Of a DNA stretch of 64,000 nucleotides, positions 7,803-16,234 are shown in pieces; positions within the stretch are counted from its first letter, which is position 1, and the number at the start of each line of letters is the position of its first letter. The notes below the pieces were generated by a model. That model had not been told where the DNA came from. It searched no databases and saw nothing but the letters and a program-made list of their open reading frames with translations. Both the position numbers and the translations under genes were made by a program. Source of the stretch: Bradyrhizobium diazoefficiens (GTDB lineage Bacteria; Pseudomonadota; Alphaproteobacteria; Rhizobiales; Xanthobacteraceae); assembly GCF_016616235.1 (NCBI RefSeq), contig NZ_CP067100.1:7437001-7501000 (forward strand). The letters are read 5' to 3'.

Positions 7803-8013
7803 TCTTCGCCTCTCCCCGCGCTTGTCCCGCCGAAGCTTTAGCGAAGGTGGATGCGGGGAAAGATATCTCCTCTCCCCGTTCTTACGGGGAGAGGGCGGGG
7901 CGAGGGGCCGCCTCCGCAATGGCGGTGACAGTTGAATTCGCGGAGATAGCCCTTCACCCCGCCCTCTCCCCGCAAGTGCGGGGAGAGGGCGACGAGAGAG
8001 CGGAGCGGGGAAG
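7803..8013. repeat. Palindromic repeat between the binding protein and first permease gene
   Basis: At least two palindromes of the CTCTCCCCG...CGGGGAGAG type (7869-7907 and 7963-7991) fill the 229-bp gap inside this operon. In other bacteria such elements downstream of a binding-protein gene stabilise its mRNA and raise its level over the permeases; that role is inferred here. Confidence 0.75.
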
Positions 8014-8028
8014 AGCAAAGAGGGGAAA

Positions 8029-8904
8029 ATGTCCAATCTGTTCGATCTTCTGGTCGCAGGGTTAGCCACCGGCGCGATCTACGCGCTGGTCGCAGTCGGC
8101 TTCACGCTGCTGTGGCAGACCTCGCAGACCATCAATTTCGCGCAAGGCGAGTTCGTGATGCTGCCGGCGTTCTTGATGCTGGCGGCGATGCATGCCGGCG
8201 CGCCGTTCTGGCTCGCGATCATCCTCGGTATCCTGCTGTCGATGCTCCTGCTCGGCCTCGCTTTCAAGCTGCTGCTGGTCGACCCCATGATGCGCCACGG
8301 CGTGCTGCCGCTCGCGATCGCGACCATGGCGCTCGCCATCGGCATCAAGGAAGCCGTCAAGCAGTTCTTCAGCGCCGAGGCCTCGCCTTTCCCCTCGATC
8401 GTGCCGACCGGTGACATCTCCCTCCTCGGCCACGCGGTCTCGCTGCAAAGCATCGGCGTGCTCGTCCTCGCCATTCTCGCCGTCTTCGGCCTGACCACGC
8501 TGCTCAACCGTACCTCGCTGGGCCACCAGATGCAGGCGGCGGCGCAGAATCCAACGGTGGCGCGCATCATCGGGGTGCCGGTCGAGCGCATGATCCTGCT
8601 GACCTTCCTGATCAACGCTTTCCTGGTCGCGCTGGCCTCACTGCTGATCACGCCGATCTATCTCGCAAAGTTCTCCTCCGGCGAGGTGCTGGGCCAGGCC
8701 GCCTTCGTCGCGGCGATCGTCGGCGGCTTCAACCAGGTGCGCGGGGCCATCGCCGGCGGCCTGCTCATCGGCGTGCTCGACAATCTCGCGGCATCTTATG
8801 TTTCGACGCAGTATCGCGCCGCAGTGCCACTGATTTTCCTGATCGTCGTCATCCTGTTCCGACCGCAAGGATTGCTCGGCCGCGCCGAGGAGCGCACGGT
8901 ATGA
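8029..8904 (+). CDS. Liv-type ABC permease (LivH family)
   Basis: 291 residues, about eight hydrophobic helices. The N-terminal FDLLVAGLATGAIYALVAVG and TINFAQGEFVMLPAFLM, and the C-terminal VAAIVGGFNQVRGAIAGGLL, are hallmarks of the family. It forms the membrane channel with the LivM-like protein encoded next, whose ATG overlaps this stop by four bases (ATGA, 8901-8904). The inferred substrate is a shikimate/quinate-type or aromatic acid, from context only. Confidence 0.9.
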   Translation: MSNLFDLLVAGLATGAIYALVAVGFTLLWQTSQTINFAQGEFVMLPAFLMLAAMHAGAPFWLAIILGILLSMLLLGLAFKLLLVDPMMRHGVLPLAIATMALAIGIKEAVKQFFSAEASPFPSIVPTGDISLLGHAVSLQSIGVLVLAILAVFGLTTLLNRTSLGHQMQAAAQNPTVARIIGVPVERMILLTFLINAFLVALASLLITPIYLAKFSSGEVLGQAAFVAAIVGGFNQVRGAIAGGLLIGVLDNLAASYVSTQYRAAVPLIFLIVVILFRPQGLLGRAEERTV

Positions 8905-9899
8905 CCGGCTTTGCCAAACCCCTGAAGATCGGGCTCGGCCTCATCGTCATCGCGGGCCTGATCGTCGTCCCCATGAACTTCAACCGCTACGGCCTGTTCA
9001 TCCTGAGCCAGTGGGCTGTGATGACCATCGCCGCGATGGGCCTCAACCTCACCCTCGGCTATGCTGGCCAGGTCTCGCTGGCGCAGGGCGCATTCGTCGG
9101 CATCGGTGCCTATGCGGCGGCGATCATGACGACGCATGGCTGGCCGCTGCCGGCGGCAATCGTCGTCGCGATTGCCTTGAGCTTCGCCGTCGGCTGGGTG
9201 CTCGGCTATCCGGCGCTGCGGGTGCAGCACCACTATCTCGCCTTCGTCACGCTCGCCTTCTCCACCCTCGCCTTCCTGGTGTTCCGCAACGAGAGCTGGC
9301 TCACCGGCGGCATCTACGGCATCTCCAACATTCCGCGCCCGCACATCTTCGGGCTGGCGACCAACAAGCCGCTGCCGTTCTACTATGTCTGCCTCGGCTC
9401 GCTCGCGATCGTGTCGGTCGCCGTGTGGTGGCTGATCCGTTCGCCCTGGGGCCGCGCCTTCATGGCGCTGCGCGAAAATCCGCTGCGCGCGCAATCGCTC
9501 GGCATCGACACGCGCCGTTACACGCTGATGGCGTTCGCGATCGGCTCGGCGCTCGGCGGTGTCGCCGGCGCGCTCTATGCGCCACTGACGCAATATATCG
9601 ATCCCGTTCCCTTCAACCTGTCGCTCTCGCTCGACCTCCTGATGATGGTGATCGTCGGCGGCGCCGGCTTCTATTTCGGTCCCTTCCTCGGCGCGATGAT
9701 CGCGGTGCTGCTGCCGGAATGGCTGCGCTTCACCGAAGGTTACTATCTGATGCTCTACGCGATTGCGGTGATGCTGCTGCTGATCTGGTCGCCCACCGGC
9801 ATTCTGGGAATCCTCGACCGCTATATGACCGCGCGCCGCACCAAGGTCGCGTCCGCCTTGCGCGCCGTGGCAAAATCACGCCTGGAGACGGTGCAATGA
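8901..9899 (+). CDS. Liv-type ABC permease (LivM family)
   Basis: 332 residues of polytopic inner-membrane protein. LNLTLGYAGQVSLAQGAFVG and the ATPase-contact region RENPLRAQSLGIDTRRYTL are typical of LivM. Start overlaps the previous gene and stop overlaps the next ATG (9896), so translation is coupled through three genes. It partners the LivH-type protein at 8029. Confidence 0.9.
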   Translation: MTGFAKPLKIGLGLIVIAGLIVVPMNFNRYGLFILSQWAVMTIAAMGLNLTLGYAGQVSLAQGAFVGIGAYAAAIMTTHGWPLPAAIVVAIALSFAVGWVLGYPALRVQHHYLAFVTLAFSTLAFLVFRNESWLTGGIYGISNIPRPHIFGLATNKPLPFYYVCLGSLAIVSVAVWWLIRSPWGRAFMALRENPLRAQSLGIDTRRYTLMAFAIGSALGGVAGALYAPLTQYIDPVPFNLSLSLDLLMMVIVGGAGFYFGPFLGAMIAVLLPEWLRFTEGYYLMLYAIAVMLLLIWSPTGILGILDRYMTARRTKVASALRAVAKSRLETVQ

Positions 9900-10639
9900 G
9901 TGCGGTCCTCGAAGTCACCGACATCAAGAAGAACTTTGGCGGCATCAGCGCCGTCGACGGCGTCTCCTTCGACGTCCGCGAGGGCGAGATCCTCGGTCTG
10001 ATCGGCCCGAACGGCTGCGGCAAGTCCACCCTGTTCAACTGCATCCTCGGCCAGCTCACGCCGTCGGGCGGCGAGGTCAAGCTCGACGGCAAGGTGGTCA
10101 CGGGCCTGCGCCCCGCCGAACTCAACAAGCTCGGCGTCAGCCGCACCTTCCAGCTGTTGCAGGTGTTTCCAAAACTTTCGGTGCGCGAGAACCTGATCCT
10201 CGCAGGCCAGGAGCACCAGGGCAACATGGCATCGCGCCTGGTCGGCCGTTCCGATGCCGGGCTGACTGATACCGCCAACCAGATGATCGGCTTCTTCAAG
10301 CTCGACCATCTCGCCGACGAACCTGCCGGCGGCCTCTCCTACGGCCAGCAGAAACTGCTCGATGCCGCCATGGCCTTCATGGGCGGGCCGCGGCTGGTGC
10401 TGCTCGACGAGCCCGCCGGCGGCGTCAACCCGTCGATGCTGGCGGACCTCAAGGACCGCCTGGTCGCGATCAACCGCGAGAAGAACGCGACTTTCGTCGT
10501 GATCGAGCACAACATGGAATTCGTGATGTCTCTGTGCTCGCGCGTGATGGTGATGGCGGAAGGCAAGGTGCTGGCGATGGGACGGCCGGACGAGGTGCGC
10601 AAGAACCCCGCCGTGATCGAAGCCTATCTCGGACATTGA
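9896..10639 (+). CDS. Liv-type ABC ATPase (LivG family)
   Basis: 247-residue nucleotide-binding subunit. Walker A GPNGCGKST (about 38-46), signature LSYGQQK in place of the common LSGGQ, and Walker B RLVLLDEPAGGVNP followed by the switch His in VVIEHNME. The Y in the signature is frequent in LivG proteins. The ATG overlaps the LivM stop by four bases. It energises the adjacent permeases together with the LivF-type ATPase. Confidence 0.9.
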   Translation: MSAVLEVTDIKKNFGGISAVDGVSFDVREGEILGLIGPNGCGKSTLFNCILGQLTPSGGEVKLDGKVVTGLRPAELNKLGVSRTFQLLQVFPKLSVRENLILAGQEHQGNMASRLVGRSDAGLTDTANQMIGFFKLDHLADEPAGGLSYGQQKLLDAAMAFMGGPRLVLLDEPAGGVNPSMLADLKDRLVAINREKNATFVVIEHNMEFVMSLCSRVMVMAEGKVLAMGRPDEVRKNPAVIEAYLGH

Positions 10640-10651
10640 GGAGAGCGAGCC

Positions 10652-11389
10652 ATGGGCGACCCGATCCTCTCGGTTCACAATCTCGTCGGCGGCTACGGCA
10701 AGATGACGATCCTGAACGGCACGACCTTCGCCGTGCCGCAGGCGAGCATCACCACCATCATCGGCCCGAACGGTGCCGGCAAGTCCACCGTGTTCAAGGC
10801 GATCTTCGGCCTGCTCAAGCTGCGCGAGGGCAAGATCAGCTTTGCGGGCCGCGACGTCACCAATTTGAGCCAGCGCGCGCTGCTCAATGCCGGCATCTGC
10901 TACGTGCCGCAGGGCCGCAACATCTTTCCCGAGTTGTCGGTGCGCCACAATATCGAGCTCGGCGGCGTCGCCGCCGGCAAGGGTCTCGACCTGCCCAAGC
11001 GGATCGAAGCCGCGCTCGACCTGTTTCCCGCGCTGCGCCGCAAGTCGGCGCAGCAGGCTTCCACGCTCTCGGGCGGCGAGCAGAAGCAGCTCGAGATCGC
11101 ACGTTCGCTGCTGCTCGAACCAAAACTCGTGCTGATCGACGAGCCCTCGATCGGCCTGTCGCCGCTGATGGTGCAGCAGACCTTCGACATCCTCAAATCC
11201 CTGCGTGATCGCGGCGTCACCATCCTGATGATCGAGCAGAACGCGCGCTCGGCGCTGGAAATCTCCGATTTCGGCATCGTGCTCGAACTCGGTCAGACCC
11301 GCATGGTCGACAAGGCGGAGCGCATCCTGAACGATCCACGCATCGGCCAATTGTTCCTCGGCGGCGCCATGGAGGACAATGCAGCATGA
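10652..11389 (+). CDS. Liv-type ABC ATPase (LivF family)
   Basis: 245 residues. Walker A GPNGAGKST, family-specific YVPQGRNIFPELSVRHNIELG, signature LSGGEQKQLEIAR, Walker B LVLIDEPSIGLSP. The start lies 12 bp after the LivG stop with GAGGAGAGCG upstream. The stop overlaps the start of the dehydroshikimate dehydratase gene by four bases, which ties transport and catabolism into one transcript. Confidence 0.9.
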   Translation: MGDPILSVHNLVGGYGKMTILNGTTFAVPQASITTIIGPNGAGKSTVFKAIFGLLKLREGKISFAGRDVTNLSQRALLNAGICYVPQGRNIFPELSVRHNIELGGVAAGKGLDLPKRIEAALDLFPALRRKSAQQASTLSGGEQKQLEIARSLLLEPKLVLIDEPSIGLSPLMVQQTFDILKSLRDRGVTILMIEQNARSALEISDFGIVLELGQTRMVDKAERILNDPRIGQLFLGGAMEDNAA

Positions 11390-13257
11390 ACAAGCGCTCG
11401 ATCGCGACCGTCTCTCTGTCGGGGGCCTTGGACGAAAAGCTCCGCGCCATCGCAGCCGCCGGCTTCGATGCCGTCGAGATTTTCGAGAACGACCTGCTCT
11501 CGTTCGGCGCAGGCCCGCGCGACATCGCAAAGCTCTGTCGCGACCTTAATCTCGAGATCTGCGCGTTCCAGCCGTTCCGTGATTTCGAGGGTATGCCGGA
11601 GCCGCAGCGCGCGCGCAATTTTGCCCGCGCCGAGCGCAAGTTCGATCTGATGCAGGAGCTCGGCACCGACCTCTTGCTGATCTGTTCCAACGTCTCGCCT
11701 CACTCGCTCGGCGGCATCGATCGCGCCGCGGCCGATTTTCGCGAGCTCGGCGAGCGCGCCGGCAAACGTAACTTGCGCGTCGGCTACGAGGCACTGGCCT
11801 GGGGACGCCACGTCAACGACTACCGCGACGCCTGGGAGATCGTGCGCCGCGCCGATCATGCCGCGATCGGCGTCATCCTCGACAGCTTTCACGCGCTGGC
11901 GCCCGGCTTCCCGGTCCGCGCGATGGCTTCGATCCCCGGCGACAAGATCTTTCTGGTGCAGCTCGCCGATGCGCCCAAGCTCGAACTCGATATCCTGTCG
12001 TGGAGCCGGCACTTCCGCTCCTTTCCCGGCCAGGGCGATCTGCCGGTCGCCGAGTTCATGGCAGCGATCGCAGCGACCAGCTATGCCGGACCGCTGTCGC
12101 TGGAAATATTCAATGACCAGTTCCGCGCCGGCTCGGCCGCACAGACGGCAGTCGATGGCCTGCGCTCGCTGATCCTGCTGGAGGACCAGCTCGCGCCGGA
12201 CTGGCCGGAATTTGCCGGCGAGCCGCTGGCGCCGAAGGCCAAGAGCGGCGGCACTGGGTTCATCGAGTTCGCGGTCAACGAGACCAAGGCCGGCGATCTC
12301 GCCCGCCTGTTCTCCCAGCTCGGTTTCCGCAAGTCCGGCAAGCACCGCAGCAAGGCGGTGGAGCGCTGGTCGCAGGGCAAGATCGAGCTCGTCACCAATT
12401 GCGAGACCGACAGCTTTGCGCATTCGCACTACGTCACCCATGGCCCCGGCGTCTGCGCCATCGCAATCGACGTCGACAATGCCGGCCTCGCCATGCAGCG
12501 CGCCGAAACCCTGAAGGCGCGCACCTTCTACCAGCCGGTCGGACCGGGTGAGCTGGAGATCCCCGCGATCCACGGCGTCGGCGGCAGCCTTCTGTATTTC
12601 CTCGATCAGGCCGGCAAGAACTGGGACACGGATTTCGAGCCTGTCACCAGCACTGCCGGCAGCGGCGCCCTGCTCGCCGTCGACCACATCGCGCAGTCGA
12701 TGCCCTATGACGAGATGCTGTCGTGGCTGTTGTTCTACACCGGCATCCTCGACCTCAAGCGCCTGCCGCAGATGGAGATCGCCGATCCCAGGGGCCTCGT
12801 GCAGAGCCAGGCCATTATCAATGCGGACCAGAGCCTGCGCTTCGTGCTCAACGGCTCCTCCGCCAACCGTACCCTGCCGTCGCGCTTCATCTCGGAGTTT
12901 TTCGGTTCAGGCGTGCAGCACGTCGCGTTCTCCTGCAACGACATCTTCGTGGCAGTCGCGGAGATGCGCAAGCGCGGCGCGGACTTCCTGGATATCCCCG
13001 ATAACTACTACGACGACATCGAAGCCAAATACGACCTCGCCCCCGAGCTGATGGCGCAGCTCCGTGCCAACCACATCCTCTACGACCGCGAAGGCGGCGG
13101 CGAGTTCTTCCAGGTCTACACCCACATCTTCGACGAGCGGTTCTTCTTCGAGATCGTCGAGCGCAGGAATTACCAGGGCTTTGGCGCGGCCAATGCCGGC
13201 ATCAGGCTGGCAGCACAGGCCCGCGAGGTGCGGCCTGCCAGCATGCCGCGGGTGTAG
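11386..13257 (+). CDS. quiC: 3-Dehydroshikimate dehydratase fused to an HPPD-like domain (QuiC-type)
   Basis: 623 residues. The N-terminal TIM barrel (about 1-280) is a sugar-isomerase-like dehydroshikimate dehydratase, converting 3-dehydroshikimate to protocatechuate. Metal ligands of the characterised Pseudomonas enzyme fit with an offset of one: E135 (GYEAL), D166 (ILDSFH), Q192 (VQLADA) and E240 (LSLEIF). The C-terminal half (about 290-610) is two vicinal-oxygen-chelate modules like 4-hydroxyphenylpyruvate dioxygenase, with candidate metal ligands in VDHIAQS, VQHVAFS and FFFEIVE. What that half does catalytically is unclear even for characterised fusions. Translation is coupled to the Liv-type ATPase gene. 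Confidence 0.85.
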   Translation: MNKRSIATVSLSGALDEKLRAIAAAGFDAVEIFENDLLSFGAGPRDIAKLCRDLNLEICAFQPFRDFEGMPEPQRARNFARAERKFDLMQELGTDLLLICSNVSPHSLGGIDRAAADFRELGERAGKRNLRVGYEALAWGRHVNDYRDAWEIVRRADHAAIGVILDSFHALAPGFPVRAMASIPGDKIFLVQLADAPKLELDILSWSRHFRSFPGQGDLPVAEFMAAIAATSYAGPLSLEIFNDQFRAGSAAQTAVDGLRSLILLEDQLAPDWPEFAGEPLAPKAKSGGTGFIEFAVNETKAGDLARLFSQLGFRKSGKHRSKAVERWSQGKIELVTNCETDSFAHSHYVTHGPGVCAIAIDVDNAGLAMQRAETLKARTFYQPVGPGELEIPAIHGVGGSLLYFLDQAGKNWDTDFEPVTSTAGSGALLAVDHIAQSMPYDEMLSWLLFYTGILDLKRLPQMEIADPRGLVQSQAIINADQSLRFVLNGSSANRTLPSRFISEFFGSGVQHVAFSCNDIFVAVAEMRKRGADFLDIPDNYYDDIEAKYDLAPELMAQLRANHILYDREGGGEFFQVYTHIFDERFFFEIVERRNYQGFGAANAGIRLAAQAREVRPASMPRV

Positions 13258-13262
13258 GCCTT

Positions 13263-13466
13263 CGCCTCTCCCCGTGTGCGGAGAGAGGCCGGAATTCGAG
13301 CGCAGCTTGAATTCCGCGTGAGGGGGAGTCTCCGCGGGTCGCATGACAATTAGGAGCAACGCTCTCTCAACACGTCATTGCGAGCCATCGAGGAATTCGT
13401 CTCGCTCTGTCCCCGCGGAGACTCCCTCTCACCCTAACCCTCTCCCCGCAAGCGGGGAGAGGGAGA
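13263..13466. repeat. Palindromic repeat cluster between convergent genes
   Basis: Palindromes of the CTCTCCCC...GGGGAGAG type at both ends (about 13265-13290 and 13440-13464) enclose a fragment (about 13371-13402) that starts like the 'GTCATTGCGAG' repeat family seen at 48904 and 52949. It occupies the whole gap between the dehydratase gene and the leftward binding-protein gene. Confidence 0.65.
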
Positions 13467-13470
13467 GACC

Positions 13471-14643
13471 TCACTTCATCGGGCACTTGTCGTGGAAGCG
13501 GTCCTGGTCATCAGTGACGATGGTGGCAACGGTCTTCAGCGAAAGCTCACCACCGGCGCCCTTCACCACGTCCTGCAAATAGAAATTCTGGATCGGTATG
13601 TGGTTATTGCCGAATTTGAAGGGGCCGCGCAGCGACTTGAAATTAGCCTTCTCCATCTCGGCCTTCATCGCGTCCTTCTTGCTGGTGTCGCCCTTCACCG
13701 CGACGACCGCGCTGTTGATGAGCTGGGCTGCGTCATAGGCTTGCGCGCCGTAATAGGTCGGACGCAGGCCAGGATACTTCTTGCGATAGTCGGCGACAAA
13801 GCGCTTGTTCTGCTCGTTGGGGAGATCGTTGACCCACTCCTGCGCGCCGGGAACGCCGAGCGCGTTCTCCTTCTGGAGCGGCAGCGACAGCTCGTCGACG
13901 GTGAAGGCGGTGTAGAGCGGCATCGTGCTCTTCAGGCCGGCCTGCGCATATTGGTTGAGGAACTGCACGCCGGCAGCACCCGGATAGAACACGAAGATCG
14001 ACTCGGCCCCGGAGGCGCGCGCCTTGGAGAGCTCGGCGGAGAAATCGAGCTGGCTCGGCCAGACCGTATATTCCTCGCCCTTGATTTCGCCCTTGAAGGT
14101 GCTCTTGAGGCCGGCGAGCATGTCCTTGCCGGCGGCATAGTTCGGGCCGATCAGGAACACGCTCTTGACGCCGTTCGCGTTCATGTAGAGGCCCACGGCG
14201 GCCGGCGTCTGGTCGTTCTGCCAGGAAGTCGAGAACACGTAAGGCGAACACAGCTCGCCCGCGAGCTGCGACGGGCCGGCATTGGCCGAGATCAGGAAGG
14301 TCTGGGAGTCGACCGCGGTCTTGAGCGAGGCCAGCAGCACGTTCGACCAGATGTAGCCGACGATGAAGTCGACCTTGTCGGACTGCACCAACTTCTCGGT
14401 CTTCTGTTTGCCGACGTCAGGCTTTTGGCCGTCGTCCTCGTAGATCACCTCGACCGGCTTGCCATCCATCTTGCGCCCGAGATGATCGAGCGCGAGCTCG
14501 AACGAGTTGCGCATGTCGTTGCCGATCACGGCGGTCGGGCCGCTGAAGGTCGAGACGAAACCGATCTTGATGGTGTCGCCGGCGGATGCCGGACTTGCCA
14601 GTGCGAGCGCAGCCGCCCCCGCCAGCCAGAATGCTGTCTTCAT
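13471..14643 (-). CDS. Orphan ABC solute-binding protein, branched-chain amino acid type
   Basis: 390 residues with a clear signal peptide (MKTAFWLAGAAALALASPAS, cleaved near ASAGD). Mature protein of the LivJ/HAAT family (TIKIGFVSTFSGPTAVIGND). The ATG at 14643 has a strong ribosome site (GGAGGGGAG). No permease or ATPase lies beside it. It faces the dehydroshikimate dehydratase gene and could feed the transporter at 8029-11389 as an alternative receptor; this is inference. Confidence 0.85.
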   Translation of the reverse strand: MKTAFWLAGAAALALASPASAGDTIKIGFVSTFSGPTAVIGNDMRNSFELALDHLGRKMDGKPVEVIYEDDGQKPDVGKQKTEKLVQSDKVDFIVGYIWSNVLLASLKTAVDSQTFLISANAGPSQLAGELCSPYVFSTSWQNDQTPAAVGLYMNANGVKSVFLIGPNYAAGKDMLAGLKSTFKGEIKGEEYTVWPSQLDFSAELSKARASGAESIFVFYPGAAGVQFLNQYAQAGLKSTMPLYTAFTVDELSLPLQKENALGVPGAQEWVNDLPNEQNKRFVADYRKKYPGLRPTYYGAQAYDAAQLINSAVVAVKGDTSKKDAMKAEMEKANFKSLRGPFKFGNNHIPIQNFYLQDVVKGAGGELSLKTVATIVTDDQDRFHDKCPMK

Positions 14644-14954
14644 AACCACTCCCCTCCTTATTATTGATCCCGGAAACGGGGTGATTGCCGCCCCCGGGTC
14701 TGTCTCTATTGAACGCAAAATCTGTCGCGCCGCCAATGGCTCAATGCCCGCCCCTGCACCATATTTCGCCCCAATCGCCGATGGCAAGAAATATAATTCT
14801 ACTCACTTCGGCCAAGGCCTTATTAAGCCTGCGGCGCTTTTTCGCGCCTGATCGATACACCGGGCCTATGCAGCGATTGATGACGGCTATTGGACCGCGG
14901 CGGCCAATCCGCACTTAAATGGGTAAGAGCAGCAGTGAGATTCGGGGACGCATC
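14644..14954. other. Divergent promoter region, no gene seen
   Basis: 311 bp between the leftward binding-protein gene and the rightward NADH dehydrogenase gene. It holds no convincing open frame and no repeat of the window's families. It includes a relatively AT-rich stretch around 14785-14825 that probably carries promoters for both genes. Confidence 0.4.
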
Positions 14955-16217
14955 ATGACTACGACACCGCATCGCGTCGTCATCGTCGGAGCCGGCTTCG
15001 GCGGGCTTGAGACGACCTACCGGCTCGCGGGCGCGCCGGTCGAGATCACGCTGATCGACCGCCGCAACCACCATCTGTTTCAGCCGCTGCTCTATCAGGT
15101 CGCGACCGCCTCGCTCGCGACCAGCGAAATCGCCTGGCCGGTCCGGCATCTCATGCGCGATCGGCGCGAGGTGACGACGCTGTTTGCGACCGTTAGCGGC
15201 GTCGATGCCGGCAGGCGCTGCGTGCTGATCGATGACGGCAGCGAGGTGCCCTACGACACGCTGGTGCTCGCCACCGGCGCGCGGCACGCCTATTTCGGCC
15301 ATGACGAATGGGAGCAGTTCGCGCCCGGCCTGAAGACGCTGGAGGATGCCACCACCTTGCGCCGGCACATCCTGGTGGCGTTCGAACGCGCCGAGCGTGA
15401 GACCGATCCGGCCAGGCGCGCGGCGCGGCTGACGTTTGTGATCGTCGGCGCCGGCCCGACCGGCGTCGAGCTCGCCGGCACCATCGCGGAGATGGCCCAC
15501 CGCACCTTGCCGGGTGATTTCCGCAACATCGACACGACCAAGGCGCGCGTGGTGCTGATCGAGGCCGGTCCGCGCGTGCTGGCGGGCTTTGCGGATGATC
15601 TGTCGGCCTATGCGCAGGCCTCGCTCGAGAAGATTGGCGTCGAGGTCGTGCTGGGGCAGGCGGTGACCGAGATCGATCGCGACGGTGTCGTGTTCGGCGG
15701 ACAACGCTTGAATGCGAAGACAAGGATCTGGGCCGCCGGCGTGCGCGCTTCGCCCGCAGCGGAATGGCTGGGCGCGCCAAGCGATCGCGCCGGACGCGTG
15801 CAGGTCGAGGACGACCTGACGATTCCCGGCCATCCCGAGATCTTTGCGATCGGCGACACAATTTCGATCAACGCCTGGGACGGCAAGCCGGTACCCGGCA
15901 TCGCGCCGGCGGCGAAGCAGCAGGGGAAGCACGTCGCCGAAACGATCAAGGCGCGGCTGCGCGGCGCGCCGACCGCCCCTTTCCGCTACAAGCACGCCGG
16001 CAGCCTCGCCCAGATCGGCAAGCGGCTCGCAGTGATCGATTTTGGCAAGATCAAGCTGCGCGGCACCATCGCGTGGTGGATCTGGGGCATCGCCCACATC
16101 TATTTCCTGATCGGCCTTCGCCACCGCCTCAGCGTTGCGCTGAGCTGGCTGTGGACCTACGCGCGAGATCAGCGCGCAGCGCGGCTGATCACGCAGGGAT
16201 CAAGCAAGGTGGTGTAG
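14955..16217 (+). CDS. ndh: Type II NADH dehydrogenase (NDH-2), FAD-dependent
   Basis: 420 residues. FAD-binding GAGFGG at 12-17, NAD-binding VIVGAGPTGVELAG near 161-174, the FAD motif IFAIGDT near 297, and a C-terminal amphipathic or membrane segment (IAWWIWGIAHIYFLIGLRHR). It oxidises NADH and passes electrons to quinone without pumping protons. ATG at 14955 chosen over one at 14919 because GGGGACG precedes it and the family begins at the FAD strand. The stop is 17 bp before the second IS copy. Confidence 0.85.
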   Translation: MTTTPHRVVIVGAGFGGLETTYRLAGAPVEITLIDRRNHHLFQPLLYQVATASLATSEIAWPVRHLMRDRREVTTLFATVSGVDAGRRCVLIDDGSEVPYDTLVLATGARHAYFGHDEWEQFAPGLKTLEDATTLRRHILVAFERAERETDPARRAARLTFVIVGAGPTGVELAGTIAEMAHRTLPGDFRNIDTTKARVVLIEAGPRVLAGFADDLSAYAQASLEKIGVEVVLGQAVTEIDRDGVVFGGQRLNAKTRIWAAGVRASPAAEWLGAPSDRAGRVQVEDDLTIPGHPEIFAIGDTISINAWDGKPVPGIAPAAKQQGKHVAETIKARLRGAPTAPFRYKHAGSLAQIGKRLAVIDFGKIKLRGTIAWWIWGIAHIYFLIGLRHRLSVALSWLWTYARDQRAARLITQGSSKVV

Positions 16218-16234
16218 CGAGACTTCTCTTACCC

